Assembly (NCBI GenBank): GCA_905479965.1
Contig: CAJQOR010000165.1
Span: 1-9,134 of the forward strand
Origin: an uncultured Rhizobiaceae group bacterium
GTDB lineage: Bacteria; Pseudomonadota; Alphaproteobacteria; Rhizobiales; Rhizobiaceae
Length of the DNA stretch: 9,134 nt
Direction of reading: 5' to 3'
Shown here: positions 1 to 7,312 of the stretch, in pieces
Layout: each line of letters starts with the position of its first letter
Position numbering within the stretch: the stretch's first letter is position 1
The notes under the pieces: model-generated
Databases searched by the model: none
What the model saw: the letters and a program-made list of their open reading frames with translations, nothing else
Told to the model about the DNA's origin: nothing
Translations under genes and position numbers: made by a program

Positions 1-1062
1 CCTGAAAATGATATTGAACGCAAGGCACTTGCCAACTACGTTGTGCAAACTTTGCCCGATCCCAATTATGGAGGGCAACTGCAGGATCTAGCCGTGCCGG
101 GACTATCGGCAGAAGGTACAATGGTCATTTCTTATTTCGAAACACCAGTTACCCTTGCAGATGGCACAATCATTTCTTTACGTAAACCAAATTACAAAGT
201 TGAGAACCTCGGCTTTGGTGATTTGCACCCTTCAACAACGCTATCACCGCGAGTGACACCACAAATGATTGGTTTGGGATTAATCGAAGCTATTCATCCA
301 TCCGATATTTTGGCTTTGGCGGATCTTGACGATAAAAACGGCGACGGAATATCTGGCAAACCGCAATATCAATACAATGCCGCCACCGATATGTTGGAAC
401 TGGGCCGTTTTGGTTGGAAAGCACAAAATGCTACTGTCGAAGGCCAAAGTGCGGGTGCATTTTCAGGAGATATTGGCATTTCCTCCCCACTTGCAATGTC
501 ACCTTTCGGCGACTGCACAGACTTACAAGAAAAATGTCTTGAGTTTCCGACAGGTGTACAGCCAAGATTAGGTCAAAGCGAAGCGCCAGATCCCGTGTTG
601 GAACTTGTGACATTCTATTCAGAGAATTTAGCCGTTCCTCAACGCCGCAATGTCGATGATGTAAACGTATTACGTGGAAAAGAACTGTTTTATAATTCTG
701 GCTGTATCGCTTGCCATACACCGAAATTTGTCACGAGCCGCAAAGCCAAAAACAAGGCGCAAAAATTCCAGTTAATTTGGCCCTACTCCGATTTTCTCCT
801 TCACGATATGGGTGAGGGATTGGCTGATAATCAGCCTGTGGGTACGGCGAATGGAAAAGAGTGGCGTACGCCGCCTTTGTGGGGCATTGGATTAACCGAA
901 ACTGTCAGTGGGCATACATTCTTTTTACATGATGGTCGGGCAAGAAATCTCATGGAAGCCATCTTGTGGCATGGCGGTGAGGCTCAGCAATCGAGAGATG
1001 CTTTCGCAAGTATGGCAAAATCTGAACGTAGTGCACTCATCACATTTCTAGAAAGTCTCTAA
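1..1062 (+). CDS. DUF1111/COG3488 di-haem (thiol) oxidoreductase, 5'-truncated by window edge
   Basis: The frame is open from base 1, so the GTG at 43 is an internal Val codon and the gene starts upstream. 353 residues are visible of a family usually near 450-500. Seen: a c-type haem motif CIACH at 703-717; an acidic loop DLDDKNGDGISGK that resembles a calcium-binding loop (about residues 107-119 of the fragment); and family signatures LLHDMGEGLAD, EWRTPPLWGIG and FFLHDGRARNLMEAI followed by WHGGEA. These match DUF1111 proteins, which are distant MauG/cytochrome c peroxidase relatives with two haem sites. The first CxxCH should lie in the missing N-terminal part, as should a signal peptide. 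The likely location is the periplasm. The real substrate is unknown; 'thiol oxidoreductase' is a database label. Its stop overlaps the imelysin start by 1 nt (TAATG), which implies one transcript and coupled translation. Confidence 0.9.
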   Translation, partial: PENDIERKALANYVVQTLPDPNYGGQLQDLAVPGLSAEGTMVISYFETPVTLADGTIISLRKPNYKVENLGFGDLHPSTTLSPRVTPQMIGLGLIEAIHPSDILALADLDDKNGDGISGKPQYQYNAATDMLELGRFGWKAQNATVEGQSAGAFSGDIGISSPLAMSPFGDCTDLQEKCLEFPTGVQPRLGQSEAPDPVLELVTFYSENLAVPQRRNVDDVNVLRGKELFYNSGCIACHTPKFVTSRKAKNKAQKFQLIWPYSDFLLHDMGEGLADNQPVGTANGKEWRTPPLWGIGLTETVSGHTFFLHDGRARNLMEAILWHGGEAQQSRDAFASMAKSERSALITFLESL

Positions 1063-2135
1063 TGCGAATATTAGTTGCCATCATCTTTTGTATTTTGAGT
1101 GTTATTCCATCAGCTGGGCGGGAAGCTGGGGCGACTGCGCGCGTGCTATCTAATGTTCTGATACATTATATTCAACCGCGATATGCGGATCTTCATGCAA
1201 AGTCTCAAGCATTGCAGGGCGCGACAGCGAAATTGTGCGAAATGCCATCGGATATGAATTTCAAAAGCGTACAACAATCATATTTGGATTTCGCAAACTC
1301 TTGGGCTCACATTGAGTGGTTTCGCGTTGGTCCCATCATGTCGAAAAACCGTGTTGAGCGCATTTTATTTTATCCAGACAGAAAATCGACCGGACTGAAA
1401 CAAGTTCAGCGCGCGATTGCAAACAAAGATGTAAGTGTCACAAGCTTTGATAGCATCATAAAAAAGAGCGTTGCAGTGCAAGGTTTAGGTGCATTGGAAT
1501 TTATTTTGTTTGAAACAGGCGCGAAGGCGTTAGATACAAATGATGGCGTATTTCGGTGTCAGTTTGCCCATGCGGTGACGCAAAACCTGTCTGATATATC
1601 CAAAACACTCTCAGCGGGCTGGGTAAATGGTGGCATCGCAGCAAATTTTTGGCTCAACCCAGGTGATGAAAATCCGTTGTTTCGAAATGATAATGAAGCG
1701 TTAAGTGTTTTGATCGGAACGATGGTTCACGGGTTAGAGGCATTGCGTGATGTGCGCATTGGAGCTTTTTTAAAAGATGAGGCTAAACTCGATCGCCCAA
1801 AATCTGCGCTGATGTGGCGATCAGAAAACACGCTTGCGATGATCACAAATGGACTTTCAGGGCTGAGTGAGTTTTTCACAAAAAGCGGCATTGAGCAGCT
1901 TTTACCGCAGCAAAATAGTGCGCTTGGAGACACGGTCCGTTTTGAATTTAATCAGGCGATCAATACGGCATATTCGGTAAAAAAGCCGGTGTTTGAACTC
2001 ATACAATCTCGAGATGATCGTCAAAAACTGGCTTACTTAAAATTGGCCATCGGTTTTGCAATTTCCCGCATTGATAATGATTTTTCACAACAGCTGGGTC
2101 TTTCAGCTGGGTTTTCATTTGGAGATGGGGATTGA
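1062..2135 (+). CDS. imelysin-family (peptidase M75-like) periplasmic protein
   Basis: 357 residues. It starts at ATG 1062, overlapping the stop of the oxidoreductase by 1 nt. There is no clear Shine-Dalgarno, so translational coupling is likely. The N-terminus (MRILVAIIFCILSVIPSAG) reads as a Sec signal peptide with cleavage near residue 19. The rest is helical and fits the imelysin fold: a conserved block FANSWAHIEWFRVGPI near residues 77-92 (H83, E85), GLGALEFILF at 141-150, and a late basic block RPKSALMWRSENTLAM at about 245-260. The order of neighbours (DUF1111, imelysin, DUF1513) matches the iron-linked COG3488-COG3489-COG3490 cluster known in Pseudomonas and other Proteobacteria. Imelysins are proposed to bind iron or haem at the envelope, and proteolysis is doubtful for most. 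The classic GxHxxE position reads GLGALE, so its His is missing. The family call is firm; the function is not. Confidence 0.87.
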   Translation: MRILVAIIFCILSVIPSAGREAGATARVLSNVLIHYIQPRYADLHAKSQALQGATAKLCEMPSDMNFKSVQQSYLDFANSWAHIEWFRVGPIMSKNRVERILFYPDRKSTGLKQVQRAIANKDVSVTSFDSIIKKSVAVQGLGALEFILFETGAKALDTNDGVFRCQFAHAVTQNLSDISKTLSAGWVNGGIAANFWLNPGDENPLFRNDNEALSVLIGTMVHGLEALRDVRIGAFLKDEAKLDRPKSALMWRSENTLAMITNGLSGLSEFFTKSGIEQLLPQQNSALGDTVRFEFNQAINTAYSVKKPVFELIQSRDDRQKLAYLKLAIGFAISRIDNDFSQQLGLSAGFSFGDGD

Positions 2136-3211
2136 TGCGGCTAGAGCTTGATAGGCGCGCATTTTTACAAGGTGTTGGCGCGAGTGTAAGTGCAAGTATT
2201 TTACCTAATCGCGCAGGCGCAACAGCTCTGAGCGATGATGCGATTTTTGCAGCAGGCTTTAAACAAGCGGATGGAAATTTTGGTCTCGCACTTCTCTCAG
2301 AAACAGGGGATATCTTATTTGAACATAAATTACCCGCGCGCGGCCATGGTCTAGCTGCGCATTCACGTTCGCAATGGGCGATTGTCTTTGCTAGGCGTCC
2401 AGGAAATTTCGCGTTGGCCTTTGATCCCAAAAACGCCAAAGAACCACAACTTTTTACAACACCCATCAGCCGACATTTTTATGGTCATGGTGTTTTCTCA
2501 TCAAACGGCAAATTACTATTTGCGTCAGAAAACGATTTCGATACTGGTGACGGTAAAATTGGCATTTATGATGTCGCGGACGGCTTCACTCGCGTTGGTG
2601 AGTTTAGCTCTGGTGGCATCGGCCCGCATGAGATAATCGTGTTGCCAGACGGCAAAACACTTTGCGTAGCAAATGGTGGGATCAAAACACATCCGCAATT
2701 TCCTCGCGCCAAGTTAAATCTTGAGACGATGCGTTCCAATATTGCCTTTATTGATATGGCGTCTGGTGCGATCAAAGACGTTCATCAACTGCCAACAACA
2801 TGGTCATTACTATCAATGCGGCACATGGCATGTGATAAAAATGGCAATGTATGGATTGGTGGGCAATATGAAGGAAATGCCTTCGATCGTGCTCCGCTCA
2901 TTGCGAAAGTCTCACTTGGTAACGTGTTAGAATTTATAGATTTGTCGGCTAAGCAAATGATTGGTTTTAAAAATTATATCGGATCCGTATCGGTCAATAA
3001 TCACGAAGGTGTTGTCGCTTTATCATCACCCAAGGGTGGTCAGGTTTTGATGCTAAATTGCGAGAATGGCAATGTCATTGATTCACATTTTGATGCGGGC
3101 ATATGCGGTCTTGCGCCTTTGCAAAACAAATTTATTGAAAGTAGTGCAAACGGCCGTTTTGGACCAGTTCAGCATCAGCATAATTGGGATAATCATATTG
3201 GACGAATTTAG
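2135..3211 (+). CDS. DUF1513 (COG3490) Tat-exported beta-propeller protein
   Basis: 358 residues from ATG 2135. That ATG overlaps the imelysin stop (TGATG, 1 nt) and has GGAG at 2121-2124, 10 nt before it. An in-frame TTG at 2132 would add one residue but is a poorer choice. The N-terminus carries a twin-arginine motif, DRRAFLQG (R7, R8), followed by a weakly hydrophobic stretch and an AGA-type cleavage region near residues 27-29, so Tat export to the periplasm is expected. Family signatures are RGHGLAAH (69-76), RHFYGHGVFS (113-122), SENDFDTGDGKIGIYD (131-146), GGIGPHEI and ANGGIKTHPQF (179-189), with repeated beta-rich blocks as in a propeller. It is the last gene of the cluster and stops 16 nt before the convergent DUF3750 gene. 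Its biochemical role is not known to me; Tat export hints at a folded or cofactor-bearing form. Confidence 0.88.
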   Translation: MRLELDRRAFLQGVGASVSASILPNRAGATALSDDAIFAAGFKQADGNFGLALLSETGDILFEHKLPARGHGLAAHSRSQWAIVFARRPGNFALAFDPKNAKEPQLFTTPISRHFYGHGVFSSNGKLLFASENDFDTGDGKIGIYDVADGFTRVGEFSSGGIGPHEIIVLPDGKTLCVANGGIKTHPQFPRAKLNLETMRSNIAFIDMASGAIKDVHQLPTTWSLLSMRHMACDKNGNVWIGGQYEGNAFDRAPLIAKVSLGNVLEFIDLSAKQMIGFKNYIGSVSVNNHEGVVALSSPKGGQVLMLNCENGNVIDSHFDAGICGLAPLQNKFIESSANGRFGPVQHQHNWDNHIGRI

Positions 3212-3227
3212 ATAACCTTGTGATGTG

Positions 3228-3989
3228 TCATCGCCAACTTACGGCGCCAAACGCGGGAATGATCAATTCACTAGTGTTAAAGTTGAGACCGGCAACCAGT
3301 CCTAAAAAGTTCATTTCAAAACCAACATTACCGCCAATTTCAAAGCCGAAATAACCGCCGGCCGTTGCAAACAATGCGCCGTCTTTTTTGCGCCCGATCC
3401 ATCGGCCGTCAGCTGGAAAGTCTCGGCCGACCGCAGTGCTTGGTGCATTTGCCGTAAGTTCAGGAAACTGGCTCAGAATATGCGCTACAAAAGTGTTGGA
3501 ATTCGGTCCCGGCCAAAGCGTGTAATCACCGCGATCGCGCCATTTATAATTTGCAATTGCGGTTTCCACAGATGGAATAACTTCGAATGCCTTATCTCCA
3601 GTTATCTTGTGGCTGATCACAGGTTTATTTGAATACCAATGCCCATCTGCGTCATAGGCATTTTTGCGTAAGGGGGTACCCCAACCAACAACATCATAGC
3701 GATCGTAATTGCTTGTGCCCTTTGGCTTTAGCACCAACCATGAATGCGTAGCGAAAGCACCTTTGAGGCCACCGGTGCGAGCGGTTAATACAAAAACCGC
3801 AGCTTCGTCTTTTAAAGGGTTTGAGGGCAGTACACCTGCACTTGACCATTGTGCGTTTCGCCAACTCGATGGACGATCGGATAATGCCCAAACACCGAAA
3901 TGTACGATCGCAGGCAATATGAAAACCGCGAAAAGTACAATGATGACTTTCAAACTTAGTCGCATCATGCGTGCTGTAAATTTCAACAT
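3228..3989 (-). CDS. DUF3750-type membrane-anchored protein
   Basis: 253 residues from ATG 3989. AGGTGA at 4000-3995 sits 5 nt before this ATG. An upstream in-frame GTG (3998) lies inside that Shine-Dalgarno and is therefore an unlikely start. One N-terminal transmembrane segment (about residues 12-36, LSLKVIIVLFAVFILPAIV) follows a basic start, so most of the protein is probably periplasmic. The soluble part has conserved-looking polar and aromatic motifs: THSWLVL (81-87), VVGWGTP (100-106), YKWRDRGDY (148-156), then WPGPNSNTFV (159-168) and RDFPADGRWIG (189-199). I recognise these as DUF3750, a mainly proteobacterial family without an assigned function. The His, Asp and Asn of THSW and PGPNSNTF could form an active or metal site, but this is speculation. 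The C-terminus is Gly-rich (about 211-234). It converges on the DUF1513 gene and may be a single-gene transcript. Confidence 0.78.
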   Translation of the reverse strand: MLKFTARMMRLSLKVIIVLFAVFILPAIVHFGVWALSDRPSSWRNAQWSSAGVLPSNPLKDEAAVFVLTARTGGLKGAFATHSWLVLKPKGTSNYDRYDVVGWGTPLRKNAYDADGHWYSNKPVISHKITGDKAFEVIPSVETAIANYKWRDRGDYTLWPGPNSNTFVAHILSQFPELTANAPSTAVGRDFPADGRWIGRKKDGALFATAGGYFGFEIGGNVGFEMNFLGLVAGLNFNTSELIIPAFGAVSWR

Positions 3990-4080
3990 ATGTTTCACCT
4001 AATTTACAATTGTGAAATCAATATGGCGCACTTAGCTATCTGGCTGAAAGTTTATCATTGAAATGAATAATTGCGCACGC

Positions 4081-4099
4081 GTTCGAAGTGTCTTCGAAC
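4081..4099. repeat. perfect hairpin GTTCGAA-5 nt-TTCGAAC
   Basis: A 7-bp perfect inverted repeat with a 5-nt loop, 38 nt downstream of the tRNA-Arg 3' end and upstream of the DUF3750 gene. Each arm contains the palindrome TTCGAA. No T-run follows on either strand, so it is not a standard intrinsic terminator. It might end or process the tRNA transcript, or bind a protein. Confidence 0.5.
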
Positions 4100-4121
4100 T
4101 ATCACTTGGATGAGGGCGACA

Positions 4122-4137
4122 ATTTGCGAAAGCAAAT
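4122..4137 (-). repeat. 6-bp hairpin directly after the tRNA CCA
   Basis: On the minus strand ATTTGC-TTTC-GCAAAT forms a perfect 6-bp stem with a 4-nt loop that begins at the terminal A of the tRNA CCA. A hairpin directly after a tRNA fits a 3' trailer structure for processing. It lacks a U-run, so I do not call it a terminator. Confidence 0.45.
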
Positions 4138-4213
4138 GGCGCACCCGGGAAGATTCGAACTCCCGACCCCTTGATTCGTAGTCAAGTACTCTATCCAGCT
4201 GAGCTACGGGTGC
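4137..4213 (-). tRNA. tRNA-Arg (anticodon ACG)
   Basis: On the minus strand the RNA runs from 4213 to 4137. The acceptor stem GCACCCG (4213-4207) pairs with CGGGTGC (4147-4141). The discriminator is G at 4140 and the CCA is encoded (4139-4137). The D arm has GCTC...GAGT. The anticodon arm is CTTGA-CTACGAA-TCAAG, which puts ACG at 4179-4177. The T arm GGGAG-TTCGAAT-CTTCC closes normally. ACG, read as ICG after deamination of A34, decodes CGU/CGC/CGA arginine codons. It stands alone between the DUF3750 gene and the histidine kinase gene. Confidence 0.97.
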
Positions 4214-4302
4214 GAATGACGTGAATATTTTGAACGTCTGCCGTTCTCCTAATAGGTCATCATCAGTTTTGCAAGCATCAATTTAAAAAACTATCAATTT
4301 GT

Positions 4303-4316
4303 CAGAAAAATTTCTG
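4303..4316 (-). terminator. possible weak terminator of the kinase operon
   Basis: An inverted repeat CAGAA...TTCTG lies 26-39 nt after the kinase stop codon. On the minus strand a T6 run follows about 12-18 nt further on. The stem is AT-rich and the T-run is not adjacent, so this is only a tentative end signal for the leftward operon before the tRNA gene. Confidence 0.25.
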
Positions 4317-4341
4317 TCAGATGCCAAATTTCAATTTCAAA

Positions 4342-5799
4342 CTACACAGAATGTGGGATGGTAATTTCAAATCGCGTGCCAGGTGTCGATTTTTCAGCGA
4401 GAATAATATCTCCGCCATGCGCTTGGACCAATTCCCGAGCAATCGCGAGACCTAACCCGGTGCCACCGGCACGCGTCGACCCTTGGAATGGCTTAAATAA
4501 ATGTTCTTTCGCTCGCGCTGGCATCCCAGGCCCTGTATCATCGATTGAAATACAAACCGCATTGTCTTTTATCTCAGCATCAAGGCATAAGCGCTTCACA
4601 ATGGCAGGATCGGCATCATAGTCAGATTTAAGAGCTTGAATGGCATTGCGAGAAATATTGTTAATCACACGGAACAATTGCTCACTATCAGCATGTAATT
4701 CCAATTCATTGGGCACTTTTGAGATGATTTCAATGTTATCATCTTGAATATCATTACTCAAAACGTCTTTGATTTCTGCTGTGAGCGCAGCCAATTTTAT
4801 CACGCGGCGTTTTGGTTCAGCTTCTTGTGCACGTCCATAGCCCAGCACTTCGCTTGAATAGCCCACCGCGCGGTCTATGGTTTGCAATAATTTTGGAGCA
4901 AAACGTTTAACCATCGGATCATCAACATTGGCCATGCGGTCTGAGATTAATTGTGCGGAGGTTAGAATATTGCGCATGTCGTGATTAATTTTGGAGACGG
5001 CCAATCCCAAATCTGCGAGCCGTTTTTGTTGGCGCAAAGTGCTGTATAATTGTGTTTGCATCGCAGATAAATGTTGCTCGGCCAACCACAATTCATCATC
5101 GCCTTGTTCTGGTTTGATAATGCGCGTTGCATCTTCCGGGTTATCCGAGAAATTTTGCATCGACCATGTAAGTCGGCGAATAGGCTGGAGCATCAATCGG
5201 TTGATGGTAAAAAACAAAAGTCCTGCCGTAATCGCGGCGATAATCAGCGAGATAAATAAAACATTTCGGCTATAGATCAACATAGCATGGCGGAGCTGAT
5301 CTTCACTTATGATCAATTCGATTTGAAAATCACTGCTTTCACCAACCGATCCCAAAACGCGGATAATCCTGTCGCCGCCATAAAATAGCGTTTCAAATGC
5401 ATGCATTATCGCGGTGATAGGCCCGGTGCTATCAAGATCATAGCTGGCTGAAATCGATGGTGGCATCTCTTCAGATGCGACAATACGGGATGTGCCATCT
5501 TTGCGCAGGATAATTGCCTTTGTGCCAGTCGACATTAATGTATCACTTTGAACTTTTGCGGAAAGTTCCGTTATTTGCTGGCTTTCAAAAACGATACTAG
5601 CCGCGGCCGCTGTATTCAAACGGTCTTCAAGCCATCTCAGGCGTGTGTTTGCAATGGAAGGAACAAAGGCCAATACCTCCGCTAGCATAACAAAAATGAT
5701 CGTCAGTGTGATCAATTTGCTTTGCAGCCCGCGCACTGGCTTAGTGCCAATCTCTTGCGCGGGTTGAATATTTTCTAGCTCTAGTTTTTCATGCGACAT
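4342..5799 (-). CDS. HAMP-domain sensor histidine kinase (orphan)
   Basis: 485 residues from ATG 5799. A TTG at 5844 overlapping the upstream stop by 4 nt (TTGA) would add 15 residues. I prefer the ATG because relatives start shortly before the RGLQSKL block and TM1, but neither start has a good Shine-Dalgarno. Layout: TM1 about 29-49, a periplasmic sensor of about 125 residues, TM2 about 177-198, HAMP about 200-253 (MLQPIRRLTWSM), H-box KINHDMRN with the phosphorylated His near 273, N-box NNISRNAIQAL (N385), G1 DDTGPGMP (420-427), F-box HLFKPF, and G2 GGTGLGLAIA (445-454). All core kinase motifs are intact. It should be an inner-membrane dimer that autophosphorylates and passes the phosphate to a response regulator, but none is encoded next to it. 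It is the last gene of the TVP38-oxidoreductase operon, so it may sense that system's output; this is inference. Confidence 0.9.
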   Translation of the reverse strand: MSHEKLELENIQPAQEIGTKPVRGLQSKLITLTIIFVMLAEVLAFVPSIANTRLRWLEDRLNTAAAASIVFESQQITELSAKVQSDTLMSTGTKAIILRKDGTSRIVASEEMPPSISASYDLDSTGPITAIMHAFETLFYGGDRIIRVLGSVGESSDFQIELIISEDQLRHAMLIYSRNVLFISLIIAAITAGLLFFTINRLMLQPIRRLTWSMQNFSDNPEDATRIIKPEQGDDELWLAEQHLSAMQTQLYSTLRQQKRLADLGLAVSKINHDMRNILTSAQLISDRMANVDDPMVKRFAPKLLQTIDRAVGYSSEVLGYGRAQEAEPKRRVIKLAALTAEIKDVLSNDIQDDNIEIISKVPNELELHADSEQLFRVINNISRNAIQALKSDYDADPAIVKRLCLDAEIKDNAVCISIDDTGPGMPARAKEHLFKPFQGSTRAGGTGLGLAIARELVQAHGGDIILAEKSTPGTRFEITIPHSV

Positions 5800-5840
5800 G
5801 TGTGGCCCGCGTATAATTTGTCCAATAGGTTTTTTTACTA

Positions 5841-7268
5841 TCAACCAAATTTCCGCAAAAATCCAATAACTGCGCGAACAAATGGCTTACTTGTAATCGG
5901 TCCGTAATGCGTCATCACCGCACGCTTGCCAATTTCTGACATTGTTGGGTAAGGAGGAATGTAACCGCGAACATTTGATAGCTTCATTTTGTTGGTAATG
6001 GCAAGTGCCCACATATTGATCATCTCGCCTGCACCAGCGCCTGCAATTGCTACGCCAACTAAACGACCTTTTTTATCGGCGATGATTTTTATCAAGCCAT
6101 CAGTTTTGCGCTCAGCGCGTGCACGATCGTTCTCAGCATATTCCCATTTCAACACGGAGATTGTATCGCCATATTTTTCACGTGCCTGTGCTTCAGTGAG
6201 CCCAACATTCGCCAGCTCAGGTTCTGTGTAAGTCGCCCAAGGAATGATCTCGCGATTTTCCTTTGCAGGAAGACGGAATAAAATTTGCTGAACAACCAAG
6301 CCTGCGTGGTAGCCCGCCACATGGGTGAACTGGAAACCACCTGCAACATCGCCAATGGCATAGACGCGTTTGTTGGATGTGCGCATATTATCGCCAACCT
6401 TAATGCCGCGACGGTCATAATCGATTTGGGCCTGTTCTAACCCAAGTCCGTTGACATTGGCTGCGCGACCCGTTGCAACAAGCACATGTGATCCTTTGAT
6501 GTCGCGCTGTCCGTCACTTGTTTCAACTGTGACAGAAACCCCAGACTTAACTTTCGCCAGTTTGACCACTTTTGTGTCTTCTAAGATTTCGACACCTTCT
6601 GCGCGAATGCGCTTTAACACAACGTCCGCAAGTTCAGGATCATCCTTACCGAGCGCTTTAAAGCCTTCAACAACCGTAACCTTTGAACCAAGGCGGTGGT
6701 GGGCTTGCGCCATTTCCATACCAATTGGGCCGCCACCGATGACGATTAAGTGGTCTGGGCGCTCAGTTAGTTCAAAAATGGTTTCATTAATCAAGTAATC
6801 AACATCATCAATGCCCGGAATTGGCGGCACAAAGGCAGATGAGCCCGTTGCAATTACATAGCGTCTGGCTTTGATAAGGGTATCGCCTGCTTGAACGGTA
6901 TCGGCATCGATAAATACGCCGGCTTGTTCAATGACATTGACGCCCAGTGATCGGAAACGCTCAGGTGAATCATGCGGTGCAATCCCACCAATGACATCTT
7001 TGATATGTGCGTTCACTTCAGCAAAGTTAACATCAACTTTATCGACATGGACACCAAATTTTTTGCCATCAATGGCAGCGCGGGCGTGCTTGCCAGCAGC
7101 GATGATCGCTTTGGAAGGGACGCAACCGTAATTAAGGCAGTCGCCACCCATTTTACCTTTTTCTAAAAGTACAACTTCGACACCGAAGGCCGCCGCTGCG
7201 GCTGCGACCGAAAGACCGCCTGAGCCGCCGCCGATTACACAGATATCTGGAGTAATTGTTTTTGACAT
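5841..7268 (-). CDS. MerA/RclA-like FAD-dependent pyridine nucleotide-disulfide oxidoreductase
   Basis: 475 residues from ATG 7268, with AGGGGG about 8 nt upstream. FAD-binding GGGSGG (13-18) is followed by the redox-active disulfide in GGDCLNYGCVPSKA (C44, C49). Next are the ATG strip IATGSSAFVPP (139-149), the NAD(P)-binding IGGGPIGMEMAQ (177-188), the second FAD motif YAIGDVAGG (303-311), and a dimerisation domain with YTEPELANVGLTE (347-359). In true dihydrolipoamide dehydrogenase the C-terminal catalytic motif is H-P-T-x-S-E. Here it is YPTMSE with Tyr440, as in mercuric reductase and RclA relatives. The N-terminal heavy-metal domain and the C-terminal Cys pair of MerA are absent, so mercury reduction is not supported. 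It is cytoplasmic and probably reduces a disulfide, quinone, metal or reactive-chlorine-related substrate. Gene databases often name it Lpd or MerA. The next gene, upstream in the operon, is TVP38/TMEM64, a known fusion partner of this family. Confidence 0.9.
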   Translation of the reverse strand: MSKTITPDICVIGGGSGGLSVAAAAAAFGVEVVLLEKGKMGGDCLNYGCVPSKAIIAAGKHARAAIDGKKFGVHVDKVDVNFAEVNAHIKDVIGGIAPHDSPERFRSLGVNVIEQAGVFIDADTVQAGDTLIKARRYVIATGSSAFVPPIPGIDDVDYLINETIFELTERPDHLIVIGGGPIGMEMAQAHHRLGSKVTVVEGFKALGKDDPELADVVLKRIRAEGVEILEDTKVVKLAKVKSGVSVTVETSDGQRDIKGSHVLVATGRAANVNGLGLEQAQIDYDRRGIKVGDNMRTSNKRVYAIGDVAGGFQFTHVAGYHAGLVVQQILFRLPAKENREIIPWATYTEPELANVGLTEAQAREKYGDTISVLKWEYAENDRARAERKTDGLIKIIADKKGRLVGVAIAGAGAGEMINMWALAITNKMKLSNVRGYIPPYPTMSEIGKRAVMTHYGPITSKPFVRAVIGFLRKFG

Positions 7269-7312
7269 TTGAAATGTCCCCCTATTAATTCTTCTAAGAC
7301 GTTGTCAGTCGT

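Noticed and set aside
1999..2466. Long antisense open frame over the imelysin/DUF1513 junction
   Set aside because: It lies opposite two well-supported genes, shows no family motif and has a composition expected of a shadow frame. The same holds for the other short antisense or out-of-frame ORFs.
3212..3227. Bidirectional terminator between the convergent genes
   Set aside because: Only a 4-bp GATG/CATC stem is present and no T-run follows.
4006..4013. ACAATTGT palindrome upstream of the DUF3750 gene as an operator
   Set aside because: The core is short and AT-rich and the arms lose symmetry outside it. No promoter could be placed near it with confidence.
4137..4213. tRNA-Arg as an integration site for a mobile element
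   Set aside because: No integrase, no direct repeat of the tRNA 3' end and no change in gene content on either side.
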